Shown piece by piece: positions 8,870-17,818 of a stretch of 64,000 nucleotides of DNA. Source of the DNA: Streptomyces brasiliensis (GTDB lineage: Bacteria; Actinomycetota; Actinomycetes; Streptomycetales; Streptomycetaceae); assembly GCF_014647875.1 (NCBI RefSeq), contig NZ_BMQA01000006.1, forward strand, positions 186,001 through 250,000, written 5' to 3'. The notes beneath the pieces were generated by a model. That model had not been told where the DNA came from. It ran no database searches and worked only from the letters and a program-made list of their open reading frames with translations. Position numbers and translations under genes: made by a program. Within the stretch, counting starts at the first letter, position 1, and each line of letters opens with the position of its first letter.

Positions 8870-9181
8870 GTGTCGGACCTGAGGAAAGAAGCCGCGTCCA
8901 TGCACAAGGCGGCGTCGGGACTGCGGACGGTGGGGCATCACACGGCGAAGCCGCTGGCGGACTTCAAGGAGCAACAGCACGATCTCAAGGCGCTTGGGGC
9001 GTTGGGGTCGTTGCTGGGCGCGAAGGGCGAGATAGAGAAGGGCATGACCACCCTGTCCAAACTGACCACGCAGCTGGAGGAGGAGTGGGAGGCGGAGGCG
9101 AAGCTGATCGGTGAGGTGTCCGACGCCTTCGATCTGCTGGACATTCTGCTGGCGGCCGAGGCCCGGGCGAAGAAGGGCTGA
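8870..9181 (+). CDS. Small helical protein preceding the RHS toxin, candidate secretion partner
   Basis: 103 residues from GTG at 8870, ending 5 bases before the RHS gene. The composition (Lys, Glu, Ala, Leu rich; no signal peptide or membrane segment) predicts a helical hairpin like WXG100 or LXG-associated partners. A WEAE triplet near residue 75 is the only hint of a WXG turn. The gene is too close to the RHS gene to be independent. I infer that it helps secrete or stabilise the RHS protein, whose own N-terminus carries a WEG motif. It could instead be an uncharacterised chaperone. Confidence 0.65.
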   Translation: MSDLRKEAASMHKAASGLRTVGHHTAKPLADFKEQQHDLKALGALGSLLGAKGEIEKGMTTLSKLTTQLEEEWEAEAKLIGEVSDAFDLLDILLAAEARAKKG

Positions 9182-9186
9182 GGTCG

Positions 9187-12100
9187 GTGGTCGACCTCAA
9201 TCCACTGCACTACATCAACAAGTTCAACCACATGTTCGGCGACTCGGTCGCCAGCGGACTGGAGTTCCTGGGCATCTCGGATCCGGCGGTGGACCCGGAC
9301 GGGGTGCGGGAGATCGCGAAGAAGTGGCGGCATCTGGCGAAGGGCCTGGAGGACGCGTCCTCGGCCGCCGAACGGGCCCTGTCCGGCGTGGAGTGGGAGG
9401 GCAAGGCCGCCAAGGCCTTCCACAAGCGGTCCAGGGCCGCCCGTAAGAGTGCGACCGAGATGGCGCACGCCCTGCGCGACGGCGCGAAGGCACTGGACGA
9501 CTTCGCGGACAAGGCACACGAACTCCTCTCCGAGATCGGCGTGATCCTCGCGGAGATAGTCGAGTTCGAGATCGCGGGACTGGCCCTGTCCGTGCTCACC
9601 GCCGGCGCCTCCGAGGTGGCCTCCACCCTGATGGCCGGCGAGCGGGCCCTGAAGGTGGTCGCGCTGGTCGGCCGGATCGAGGAGGAGGGCACGGCACTCG
9701 GCTCCGTGGTGCGGGGGGTGCTGGAGGTCATCCGGGGCGTGGAGCGGGCGCTGAAGGCGCTCAAGGAGATCCGCGGGGTCGCCGCGGTGGCCAGGATGGC
9801 CAAGGGCGGGCTGGAATTCACGGCCTTCCAGACCATGCTGGAGGATCCCTCCGCGTTCAAGGATCCTGACAAACTCGCCGGGATCCTGGCCGAGGGCGCG
9901 CTGATGGGTGTCGGGTTCGGGGTGCTGGGCAAGGCGCTCGGCAAGGGACTGAAGGCACTGGGCCCGGCCGCACTGGCCAAACTCAGCAAGGCCATGGGGC
10001 TGGACTGTGCGGCCTTCGAGCGCCTCAAGCTCAACCCGGCCTTCGACAAGTTGCCGGCGTCGATCCGCAACATGGTCAAGAAGTTCGTACGGGACCCGAT
10101 CGACGTGGCCACCGGCGACATGTCCTTGACCCGCACGGATGTGACCCTGCCGGGCGTACTCCCGCTGGTCCTGGAGCGCACGCACGTGTCCTCGTACCGG
10201 TGGGGCGGCTGGTTCGGCCCGTCCTGGGCCTCCACCCTCGACCAGCGCATCCAGGCCGACGACGAGGGATTCGTCTACGCGACCGCCGACGGTGCCCGTC
10301 TGTGCTTCCCCCGACCGGATGCGGACACCGGCGAATCCGTCCGGCCGGAAACTCCCGGCTCACGCGTCACACTCGCCTGGGACACCGGGACCGACGGCGC
10401 CGTCCGCGTCGACGATCCCGACTCCGGCCTGGCGTACGTGTTCCACAGCCCTGTCGCGGCAGCCGATGACACGGCCGTGGACCTGCCGCTGCAGCACATC
10501 CAGGACCGTAACGGCAATCGCATCACCGTCGAGTACGACGAGGGCGACGTCCCCGGCGCGGTGGTCCACTCCGGCGGCTACCGGATCGCCATCGACCACG
10601 ACCACGCGCGCTGCCGCATCACGGGCCTGCGCCTGATCGACCCCGCGCATCCGAACCGGCCCGGCACCACCCTGCTCACTTTCGCCTACGACGAGCGTGG
10701 CCACCTGACGGAGGAGATCAACTCCTCAGGTCTGCCGATGCGGTACACCTACGACACCGAGGGCCGTATCACCTCGTGGACCGACCGTAACGACACGACC
10801 TACTGGTACGGGTACGACGAGCGGGGCCGCGTCATAGCCACCGGCGGCACCGGCAACGCCCTCGCCTCCACCCTCACCTACGACACCGGCACTCGCACCA
10901 CCCGCGTCACCGACTCCCTCGGTCACATCCGCGTCTACGAGCACAACGAGAATCTACGCCTCGTGCGGGAGACCGACCCGCTCGGCAACGTCACGACCCA
11001 GGAGTGGGACGACAAGCACCAGCTCACCGCGGTGACGGACCCGCTCGGCTGCACCACCCGGTACCGGTACGACGAGCTCGGGCACATCATTTCGATCCTG
11101 CGCGCCGACGGGCAGGAAACGACCACTCGATACAACCAGTCCGGACGGCCCGTTCTGGTGACACTTCCGGGTGGTGCAGTCTGGCGGCAGGAGTACGACG
11201 ACCGCGGCAACCGAATGGCAGTCACCGATCCCTCGGGGGCCACCACACGTCGTTCTTACGACAGGTACGGGCGTCTTGTGGCGGTCACTGATCCACTCGG
11301 CTGTGTGACCCGCATGCGCTGCGACGCCGCCGGTCTCCCGTTGGAGATCTCGGACTCTTCGGGTTCGGTCACTCGTTGCGACCGGGATGCGTTCGGGCGC
11401 GCGATTGCCATCACTGACGCGGTGCGCGCGACAACCCGGCTGGAGTGGACAGTCGAGGGCCTGCTTGTGCGGCGTACCACACCGGACGGTGCGTCCGAGA
11501 CGTGGACGTACGACGGCGAAGGCAACTGCCTCAGCCACACCGACCCGGTCGGCGGCACCACTTCTTTCGAGTACACGCACTTCGACCTCGTCGGTGCGCG
11601 TACAGGCCCCGACGGTGTGCGCCATGTGTTCGTCCATGACACCGAGCTGCGCCTCACACAGGTCATCGACCCGATCGGCCGCTCCTGGACGTATGAGTAC
11701 GACGCCGCCGGTCGCCTCGTGGCAGAGACCGATTTCGACCGCCGCATGCGCAGTTACACCCTTGATGCCGCGGGCCGGCTCGTACGTCGGGTCAACGCGC
11801 TCGGTCAGACGGTGAGTTACACGCGAAACACGCTCGGTCAGATGATTCGCAAGGACGTCGAAGGACGGATCACGACTTTTGCATACGCCCCGTCCGGTCG
11901 ACTGATCCATGCTGTCGGTCCTGACGCCGCAGTCGAGTTGGAGCTCGACGAGCGGGGTTTGAGGCGGTCGGAGACGGTGAACGACCGCACGCTTCACTAC
12001 GCTTACGACGCCCTCGGCAGACGGGTCCAGCGGACCACTCCCGCGGGAGCGACCAGTTCCTGGCGATACGACGAGGCCGGCCGTGTGGCTGAAGTCGGCG

Positions 12101-13560
12101 CCGCGGGGCGCTCCATCACCTTCGACCGGGACGCGGCGGGCCGGGAAACCGCCCGACGCTTCGGTGACACCGTCATGGTGGCTCAGACGTTCGACGAGGT
12201 GGGGCGCCTCGCCACACAGGACGTCCGCTCAGGACCAGACATGATCCAGCATCGGGCCTTCACGTACCGCGCCGATGGTGCCCTGATCCAGGTCGACGAC
12301 CACTTGAACGGCAGCCGCCGTTTCGACGTCGACGCCGGTGGCCGCGTCACCGCCGTCCATGCCGCACGGTGGACGGAGACCTACGCCTATGACGACATCG
12401 GCAATCAGACCTTCGCCGACTGGCCGGCGGCTCACCCAGGACAGGAAGCCACGGGGGCGAGAACGTACGAGGGCACTCGGATCACGCGTGCCGGAGACGT
12501 CCGATACGAGCACGACGCCGTCGGCCGCATTGTGCTGCGCCAGAAGATCCGCTTGTCCCGGAAGCCGGACACCTGGCGCTTCTTCTGGGACGCCGAGGAC
12601 CGGCTGACGTCCGTCATCACCCCGGACGGCACCCGTTGGCTCTATCGCTACGACCCCTTGGGGCGCCGGGTCGCGAAGCGACGTCTCGCAGCCGATGGTG
12701 AAAGTGTCGTCGAGGAGACGACCTTCACTTGGGACGGGCACACTCTTTGCGAACAGGTCAGCACGGCTGAGGGTCGAACAAGCCCGATAGTCCTCACATG
12801 GGACCACGACGGGACGCGTCCGCTGGCTCAGACGGAGCGTCTGATCGACACGCACGCTCCACAAAGCGTGATCGACCAACGCTTTTTCGCCATCGTCACC
12901 GACCTCGTCGGCACGCCGGCGGAACTCGTCGACGAATCGGGCGACATAGCCTGGCGCACCCGGGCGACGCTCTGGGGCAGCACCACGTGGAATGCCGATG
13001 CGACCGCTTATACGCCCCTGCGCTTCCCAGGGCAGTACTACGACCGTGAAACAGGCCTCCACTACAACTACTTCCGTACATACGACCCGGAGACGGCGCG
13101 CTATCTCACCGTCGATCCGCTCGGCCTGGCGCCTGCCCCGAACCCAGTCGCCTACGTGCACAACCCTCACACATGGATCGACCCCCTCGGCCTCACGCCT
13201 GGGTGCGGCGAACCGGTCGGCCGAACGTTCGATGAAGCCAAGGCGCAGGCTCTGCGGGATGCCGGCATTCCGGAGGGAGCGGAACCTCTCGAGGTCAACA
13301 ACTGGGTCAAGGCCACGACACCGGAATGGCAGGGGGGCAGGCAACTCAAGGCCGAGAACGGCGAGATGATCTACTACACGGAGGAGGTCTACGAGCATCC
13401 CAACGGCGAGGACCTTATTGTTTTCCAGGACCACTGGTTCGGTCATCAGAAACCAGGCGAACCTGGATATCAGGGACCGCATGTCCATGTGAGACCGTTC
13501 GAGGACACGCGAAACGGGCAGGTTCCTGGCTGCGAGGAGCACTATTACTATGACCGTTGA
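9187..13560 (+). CDS. WXG-RHS polymorphic toxin with HNH/Endonuclease VII-like C-terminal domain
   Basis: 1457 residues from GTG at 9187. Residues 1-130 are helical with WEG at 70-72 (a WXG-type delivery domain). About 140-290 is Ala/Leu-rich with possible membrane-interacting helices. A DUF6531-like RHS entry domain begins at about 303 (DPIDVATGDM). Some 30 YD repeats of the YDxxGR type fill about 480-1290, ending at the RHS core close with DPLGL at about 1331-1335. The last 118 residues form the toxin tip: TFDEAKAQALRDAGIPEGAE, then QDHWFGHQ and QGPHVHVRP. This agrees with HNH/Endonuclease VII-fold nuclease toxins. No classical signal peptide is visible. It should act on DNA of rival cells. 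Two immunity genes overlap or follow it. Confidence 0.88.
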   Translation: MVDLNPLHYINKFNHMFGDSVASGLEFLGISDPAVDPDGVREIAKKWRHLAKGLEDASSAAERALSGVEWEGKAAKAFHKRSRAARKSATEMAHALRDGAKALDDFADKAHELLSEIGVILAEIVEFEIAGLALSVLTAGASEVASTLMAGERALKVVALVGRIEEEGTALGSVVRGVLEVIRGVERALKALKEIRGVAAVARMAKGGLEFTAFQTMLEDPSAFKDPDKLAGILAEGALMGVGFGVLGKALGKGLKALGPAALAKLSKAMGLDCAAFERLKLNPAFDKLPASIRNMVKKFVRDPIDVATGDMSLTRTDVTLPGVLPLVLERTHVSSYRWGGWFGPSWASTLDQRIQADDEGFVYATADGARLCFPRPDADTGESVRPETPGSRVTLAWDTGTDGAVRVDDPDSGLAYVFHSPVAAADDTAVDLPLQHIQDRNGNRITVEYDEGDVPGAVVHSGGYRIAIDHDHARCRITGLRLIDPAHPNRPGTTLLTFAYDERGHLTEEINSSGLPMRYTYDTEGRITSWTDRNDTTYWYGYDERGRVIATGGTGNALASTLTYDTGTRTTRVTDSLGHIRVYEHNENLRLVRETDPLGNVTTQEWDDKHQLTAVTDPLGCTTRYRYDELGHIISILRADGQETTTRYNQSGRPVLVTLPGGAVWRQEYDDRGNRMAVTDPSGATTRRSYDRYGRLVAVTDPLGCVTRMRCDAAGLPLEISDSSGSVTRCDRDAFGRAIAITDAVRATTRLEWTVEGLLVRRTTPDGASETWTYDGEGNCLSHTDPVGGTTSFEYTHFDLVGARTGPDGVRHVFVHDTELRLTQVIDPIGRSWTYEYDAAGRLVAETDFDRRMRSYTLDAAGRLVRRVNALGQTVSYTRNTLGQMIRKDVEGRITTFAYAPSGRLIHAVGPDAAVELELDERGLRRSETVNDRTLHYAYDALGRRVQRTTPAGATSSWRYDEAGRVAEVGAAGRSITFDRDAAGRETARRFGDTVMVAQTFDEVGRLATQDVRSGPDMIQHRAFTYRADGALIQVDDHLNGSRRFDVDAGGRVTAVHAARWTETYAYDDIGNQTFADWPAAHPGQEATGARTYEGTRITRAGDVRYEHDAVGRIVLRQKIRLSRKPDTWRFFWDAEDRLTSVITPDGTRWLYRYDPLGRRVAKRRLAADGESVVEETTFTWDGHTLCEQVSTAEGRTSPIVLTWDHDGTRPLAQTERLIDTHAPQSVIDQRFFAIVTDLVGTPAELVDESGDIAWRTRATLWGSTTWNADATAYTPLRFPGQYYDRETGLHYNYFRTYDPETARYLTVDPLGLAPAPNPVAYVHNPHTWIDPLGLTPGCGEPVGRTFDEAKAQALRDAGIPEGAEPLEVNNWVKATTPEWQGGRQLKAENGEMIYYTEEVYEHPNGEDLIVFQDHWFGHQKPGEPGYQGPHVHVRPFEDTRNGQVPGCEEHYYYDR

Positions 13561-14047
13561 AAGGCGCCTGGTGAATCCGGAGATGCTTCAGGCGATGTAC
13601 GGAACGGTCCCGGAGTTGGCCGGCGTAAACGTCAGATCGATCAATCTCAGCCCCAGTGGGCCATCGGTCACGCTCCGTGTCGACTTGCCGGCCTTCCCGC
13701 GATCAGCACCTCCGGAATGGACCGATGCGGGTATGGATGCGGTTCAGTGCCAGCTCCAGTTCCTGGACGTGGAAAACATCTCCCTCACACACTGGGCACC
13801 ACCGACGTCGGGTGACGTGGAGATGGAGCCGTGGGGCGAGCAGCGACGTATGCGAGTCACCGTCCGAGGCAGCGGGGTATCAATGGAATTCACCTGCTAC
13901 GAGCTTGCGACAGTCAGTCACGTCAGCGCGTTCAAGATGCAGCCGGACGGTGCGGACGGCGGTCTTCATCTCTTCGCCGGCAAGCTGGACGCGCGACTCT
14001 ACAAGTCCCTTCCCGGAACGGATGAGAGCAAGTTCTATGGGCGCTGA
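13550..14047 (+). CDS. Imm50-family immunity protein, first copy
   Basis: 165 residues from the ATG that overlaps the end of the toxin gene by 11 bases. The pattern NPEMLQAMYGTVPELAGVNV, then VTLRVDLPAFP and ISLTHW fits the Imm50 family of polymorphic-toxin immunity proteins. There is no signal peptide, as expected for a cytoplasmic antidote. Overlap with the nuclease-tipped RHS gene ensures co-expression, so this is the prime candidate for neutralising that toxin. Confidence 0.75.
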   Translation: MTVERRLVNPEMLQAMYGTVPELAGVNVRSINLSPSGPSVTLRVDLPAFPRSAPPEWTDAGMDAVQCQLQFLDVENISLTHWAPPTSGDVEMEPWGEQRRMRVTVRGSGVSMEFTCYELATVSHVSAFKMQPDGADGGLHLFAGKLDARLYKSLPGTDESKFYGR

Positions 14048-14444
14048 CTGGCAACGGCTTCTCGCCGCTCCTGAATACTTGGGCGAACTGTACGGAACCA
14101 ACCCACCGCCCCAGGACGCCTGCAATCTCTTCTACGTCCACATCGACGAACGGGACAACTCCGTGACCTTGGGACTCGGCACCCGCGAGTTCCCTGTGAA
14201 TCCCCGCCCGGAATGGCAGGACAAGGGATTCAACGCCTTCGAGTTCTACCTCGTCTGCACAGATGTGACAGATCTTCGCGTCACGGGATGGGGGGCCGCC
14301 GAGGCCAGGCGGATTCACCTGACGGTCGGCAACGGCGGAACCTGCGATGTCGTTCTGGGCTCAGAGCATTCCGGGATCACCTTCCGGGCATCTGCGACCC
14401 ATCTGCGGCGCCTCCGCGCCTACCTCGCCTCGGACAGCCCCTGA
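14037..14444 (+). CDS. Imm50-family immunity protein, second copy
   Basis: 135 residues from ATG at 14037, overlapping the first immunity gene by 11 bases. The layout is the same, with a LGELYG start and REFPVNPRPEW followed by VTDLRVTGWG, but the sequence has diverged widely from the first copy. The duplicate may protect against a toxin tip carried by sister strains or be left from an earlier toxin exchange. It may also be needed jointly. No ribosome-binding site is obvious, so translation probably depends on coupling. Confidence 0.7.
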   Translation: MGADWQRLLAAPEYLGELYGTNPPPQDACNLFYVHIDERDNSVTLGLGTREFPVNPRPEWQDKGFNAFEFYLVCTDVTDLRVTGWGAAEARRIHLTVGNGGTCDVVLGSEHSGITFRASATHLRRLRAYLASDSP

Positions 14445-14560
14445 GAGGGCGACCATCTCATGGCCGGCATTCCACCGGCGGCCACCGGTGCGGGTCCGAC
14501 GGCGGCATTCCCGCGCCGGGTGGCCCAGGTGATGTCAGAGGCGGCGTCTACCGTCCGGCC

Positions 14561-15343
14561 ATGGACTTCCAGCTGCCCGCCGGGCTGCCTCCCGGCCGGT
14601 TCGTGAAGCATGGTGCGCTGCCCGTGTGGGTCTCGGACGAATTTCCCGAGGACATCGAGCAGTTGTGGCCCCGGCTGCTGGAGGACAGGACGAACGGGCT
14701 GTTCCCCGTTCTGTCCTGGCCGAGCGCCATGGGGAGGTCGTTTGATCTCGACCGGATCGGCGCCGTGCGCCTGGAGGAGGTGCTCGCGGCGGACTTCGCC
14801 GAGTACCGGCGCCGCAGGCTCCCGTTCTGGAGTGATCCGACGCCGGCTCCCGTGCCGGAGGGGATCGAACCGTGGCCGCACGACCCAGGCCCGCCCTATG
14901 AGCGGTGGCCGGGCCTGGCGCCGTCCATGCCGGTCACATCCGGCGGCCTCACACCCGAGGAGGCTTCGTCGAGGACACTGGCCTCGCTCATCCGTGCGGG
15001 CCGGTTCGGGCTGTACGACTGCCGGCTCACCCTCGTGCCCGCCTCGCGCGGCAGCGACGTGGTGGCCCTGCTCGGCTGGTCGGCCGAGGCCCCGCTGCCC
15101 TTGTTGTGCGCTCTGCTGCGGAGCTGGGAGGACCGGTACGGCGTGCGCGTGGTGGCCCTGTACGGCAGCGAACTGTGGGTCTCGGTGGCTCGTCCGCCCG
15201 TGGCGGCGGCACACGCGAACATACTGGCCCTGGAGCATGTGCTGTCGACCGCGGACAACATCGTGGACGACCCGCCCACGCCGTTCCCCGACTACGCGGC
15301 AGCGCTCGTGGGGCGCACCGACTGGTCGTTCTGGTGGGACTAG
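14561..15343 (+). CDS. DUF4253 domain protein
   Basis: 260 residues from ATG at 14561. The C-terminal 110 residues hold the DUF4253 pattern: YDCRLTLVPASRGSDVVALL, then LLRSWEDRYGVRVVALYGSE and a final TDWSFWWD. The domain's biochemical role is unknown. There is no signal peptide or membrane helix. It lies 116 bases after the immunity genes in the same direction but without overlap, so a link to the toxin locus is possible yet unsupported. Confidence 0.8.
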   Translation: MDFQLPAGLPPGRFVKHGALPVWVSDEFPEDIEQLWPRLLEDRTNGLFPVLSWPSAMGRSFDLDRIGAVRLEEVLAADFAEYRRRRLPFWSDPTPAPVPEGIEPWPHDPGPPYERWPGLAPSMPVTSGGLTPEEASSRTLASLIRAGRFGLYDCRLTLVPASRGSDVVALLGWSAEAPLPLLCALLRSWEDRYGVRVVALYGSELWVSVARPPVAAAHANILALEHVLSTADNIVDDPPTPFPDYAAALVGRTDWSFWWD

Positions 15344-15438
15344 GACCTGTCGCCCCTCCCGCACAACTTTTCGCGCTGTGCGTGCATCCAACACAGTGAC
15401 CTACATCCACCCATTCGCCCGATGGAGGCGGATGCGCC

Positions 15439-15996
15439 ATGTTTCACTCCTCTCAACTCCTCTCCCGACGGGGGACCATCGCCTCTCTGACCGCCCTTTT
15501 CGCGGGGCTCGCGACCGCGGGGGTCGCGTGGGGGGCGTCGGCGGCGACGTCCCAGGCGACGGCGACGCACGCGGCACAAGCGGCGAGCGCCCTCCGCACC
15601 TGCTCCACAACCGACCTCTACCTCTCCATGGGCCGCAAGGAAGGCGCCGCAGGCTCCCTCTACTGGCCCGTGACCTTCACCAACACCAGCACCACCAGCT
15701 GTGCCCTGCGCGGCTACCCCGGTGTCAGTGTTCTGGACACCGCGCACAAGCAGATCGGACCGGCCGCCACCCGCACCGGCCGGGCCTACTCCACCGTCAC
15801 GCTCACGCCCGGGCACTCCGCGTCCGCGGTGGTCCGTACCGCGAACGGTCCGGTCGGTGGGTCGTGTCTGCGTACCGGGGCCTATCTGAGGGTCTATCCG
15901 CCGGCTTCGTACAAGGCGGTCCTCGTGCCGGCTCCCTGGAAGATCTGCTCCGGTCTCTTCCAGGTCGGGCCCGTCAACACCCAGGGCGCCATCTGA
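15439..15996 (+). CDS. Secreted DUF4232 domain protein
   Basis: 185 residues. A signal peptide is visible: SRRGTIASLTALFAGLATAG, then an Ala-rich cleavage region near residues 30-47. The mature part is a DUF4232 domain (about 50-180), with ALRTCSTTDLYLSM, VTFTNTSTTSCALRGYPGVS and a late WKICSG holding the conserved cysteines that likely form disulfides. It is a common exported Streptomyces family of unknown function, often a lipoprotein, but no lipobox is seen here. A terminator-like copy at 16009 follows. Confidence 0.82.
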   Translation: MFHSSQLLSRRGTIASLTALFAGLATAGVAWGASAATSQATATHAAQAASALRTCSTTDLYLSMGRKEGAAGSLYWPVTFTNTSTTSCALRGYPGVSVLDTAHKQIGPAATRTGRAYSTVTLTPGHSASAVVRTANGPVGGSCLRTGAYLRVYPPASYKAVLVPAPWKICSGLFQVGPVNTQGAI

Positions 15997-16008
15997 GGAA
16001 CAGCGCGA

Positions 16009-16077
16009 AAGGGGCGGCACCCCCGCACAGGGTGCAAGACCAACCCCCTGAACAGGGGATTCGGGGTCTGCCGCCCC
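16009..16077 (+). repeat. Disrupted copy of the island's terminal repeat (27-bp core at 16009-16035)
   Basis: Positions 16009-16035 are identical to 21381-21407. In the distal copy this core belongs to a perfect hairpin terminator. Here the right arm is split: GGGTGC at 16030 is followed by 33 extra bases and a repeated TGC before CGCCCC resumes at 16072. The extra bases hold their own hairpins, CCCCTG-aa-CAGGGG nested in AGACC/GGTCT. The sequence still could fold as a branched terminator for the DUF4232 gene. Confidence 0.75.
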
Positions 16078-16085
16078 TCACAGGG

Positions 16086-16212
16086 CACGTCGCTCAGCGC
16101 GGCCTCCATCATGTCGGCGGTCCGGTCGTCCTCCGCCTCCCACAGGTGGGTGTAGACGTTCAGCGTGATCGACGGCTTAGCGTGACCAAGCCTCATCTGG
16201 TCGACGGTGACG
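16086..16212 (-). pseudogene. Tyrosine-recombinase (phage/ICE integrase) C-terminal remnant
   Basis: About 42 codons survive, read leftward: QMRLGHAKPSITLNVYTHLW followed by EAEDDRTADMMEAALSDV. This is the conserved end of phage-type integrases, with the LGH and the catalytic Tyr in NVYTHLW. Upstream the frame leaves the integrase sequence at about 16212, where a transposase fragment begins on the other strand. It therefore cannot make a working recombinase and marks a former integrative element. Confidence 0.8.
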
Positions 16213-16530
16213 GCCGCCTTCACCGTGCAGGCCCGCGAGGTCACCGGGGCGCCGCTGCCCGAGGTGCGAGTGCTGGGCATCGACGAGACCCGCCGGGGCT
16301 GCACGAAGTGGGAACAGGACGCCGAAACCGGGAAGTGGCAGCTGGTGCGTGACCGTTGGCACACCGGCTTCGTCGGTGCGCTGGGCCCCGGCGGGCTGCT
16401 CGGCCAGGTCGAGGGCCGCACCGCCGCCGACGTGCCGGCCTGGCTGTCCACCACCGAGCTGACCTGGCGCAAGAACATCACCCACGTGGCCATCGACATG
16501 TCGGCCACCCGAAAGCCGAGCCAGCCTCGC
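16207..16530 (+). pseudogene. ISL3-family transposase fragment
   Basis: About 105 residues of a DDE transposase: PEVRVLGIDETRRG near the start holds the first catalytic Asp, then WHTGFVGALGPGGLLGQVEG and VAIDMSAT with the second Asp. Both ends of the gene are missing. After about 16520 the frame continues with unrelated residues. It is a piece of an ISL3 insertion sequence trapped in the island, abutting the integrase remnant. Confidence 0.75.
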
Positions 16531-16673
16531 CCAGGGTCCGCTACCTGCCGAGTAGACGGGCTGGCGAGGGTCGCTATCGAGAAGATGCACAAGCTCGCCC
16601 GGTTCGTGGACGAGCGGCAGGCCGCGGGAGAGCGCGGCGAGCGTCGTCCCCGAGCCGGCCGTCTCACCGTGTC

Positions 16674-17339
16674 TCACGGCGCCTGCGCCTCCAGATCGGT
16701 CAGATCTAGCTGCGTAGTACCAGCCGGAACGCCCCGTGTGCGTCCGTCGCACGCCCGATTTGGCAGCCAGCACTCCAGTGCCACGTCGGCGATGTCCTGG
16801 AGTTCGTCGCGGCCGAGGCCGCTGGCGGCCTGGACGGCGATGCCGAACGACACCGACATGACATATCGGGCGAGCCGTCGGGGGTCGGCGTCGCGCGGCA
16901 GATCGTCCTCGTCGACGGCCCGCTGGAAACGCTCCTCAAGGCGTAGAGCCGAAGCGTTCCGCCACTCGACCAGCATGTCGTGCGCGGGCCGCCCGACTTC
17001 GCTCGACGCCAGCGCGCCCTGCACGCCCAGGCATCCCGCAGGGCCGCCGGGGCGCGTCGTGGTCCGAACCGCTCCGCGGAGAATCGCCTCGACCACGCCT
17101 CGTGCGGTCGGCTCCTCCAGGGCGCGCGTCCCGTAGTCGGCCGGGCCCTCGGTGTAGCGCTCCAGAGCTTTGCGGAACAGCTCCTTCTTGTCGCCAAAGG
17201 CTGCATACAGGCTTGGCTTCGTGATGCCCATGGCCTTGGCCAGACAGGTGAGGCTGACCCCCTCGTATCCCCGTTCCCAGAACACCTGCATGGCGCGCTC
17301 AAGCGCCTCGTCGATATCGAATTCTCGAGGCCGACCCAT
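16674..17339 (-). CDS. TetR-family regulator of the island SDR
   Basis: 221 residues from ATG at 17339 (MGRPREFD). An in-frame ATG at 17363 is a possible alternative. The helix-turn-helix is clear: ALERAMQVFWERGYEGVSLT and KAMGITKPSLYAAFGDKKEL. The C-terminal domain includes GPAGCLGVQGALASSEVG, typical of AcrR-like regulators of small oxidoreductases. A 16-bp palindromic site lies 69 bases upstream of the ATG, and a near match precedes the divergent SDR at 17948, which argues for auto- and cross-regulation. Gene appears intact despite the damaged surroundings. Confidence 0.87.
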   Translation of the reverse strand: MGRPREFDIDEALERAMQVFWERGYEGVSLTCLAKAMGITKPSLYAAFGDKKELFRKALERYTEGPADYGTRALEEPTARGVVEAILRGAVRTTTRPGGPAGCLGVQGALASSEVGRPAHDMLVEWRNASALRLEERFQRAVDEDDLPRDADPRRLARYVMSVSFGIAVQAASGLGRDELQDIADVALECWLPNRACDGRTRGVPAGTTQLDLTDLEAQAP

Positions 17340-17407
17340 GACGACGCTCCGCGAACCAGCCATGTGTGCAGCGTACTCCAGCCCCGAGCGGCGACCAGAC
17401 TGAATTC

Positions 17408-17423
17408 TATACCGAACAGAATA
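17408..17423. promoter_or_regulatory. TetR operator, site 1
   Basis: TATACCGAACAGAATA is an imperfect palindrome upstream of the TetR gene. It matches the site at 17819 in 11 of 16 positions, including both outer TAT/ATA arms. Confidence 0.5.
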
Positions 17424-17548
17424 GAAGTATTGCACTCTCGGTTCCTACCCACGACGGCAGTCACCGCGGAGGTTCGTGGAAGGCGTCGTCGCAGGTCAAT
17501 CCGTCCGAGTGCACGCACTCCGCGGTTCGGGGCGACACAGAGGCCGGC

Positions 17549-17730
17549 ATGTCCGAGAAGGAAGTACGCGAAGTCTTCGAGCGTCACATCCAGGCGCTCA
17601 ACGCACATGAGTTCGATCGAATGACCGAGTTCATTCACGATGAGCTCACCGAGGACGGCCGGTCGGCCAGGCGGGACGACGTCATCGCGGAGCTGAAGGG
17701 GCACGGCGACGCAGCGCCGGACTTGGGTTC
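17549..17730 (+). pseudogene. SnoaL-like/ester-cyclase gene, N-terminal half
   Basis: ATG at 17549 opens SEKEVREVFERHIQALNAHE then FDRMTEFIHDELTEDG and RDDVIAELKGHGDAAPDL. This is the first 60 or so residues of a SnoaL-like (NTF2-fold) polyketide-cyclase-type protein. After APDL similarity stops, though the frame stays open into the downstream SDR. A matching C-terminal half lies on the opposite strand at 18878, suggesting one gene was broken by rearrangement. Confidence 0.65.
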
Positions 17731-17818
17731 GGCCCGTCCCACCTCGGTGTCGGCACCTGCTGCCGGTGGTCACCCACGGTCGCGCGCAGCACGACCCACA
17801 TCGCCGATTTGCAACTTC

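Noticed and set aside
14561..15343. DUF4253 gene as a third immunity gene of the toxin locus
   Set aside because: There is a 116-base gap with no coupling, and DUF4253 proteins occur widely without toxins; the link is unsupported.
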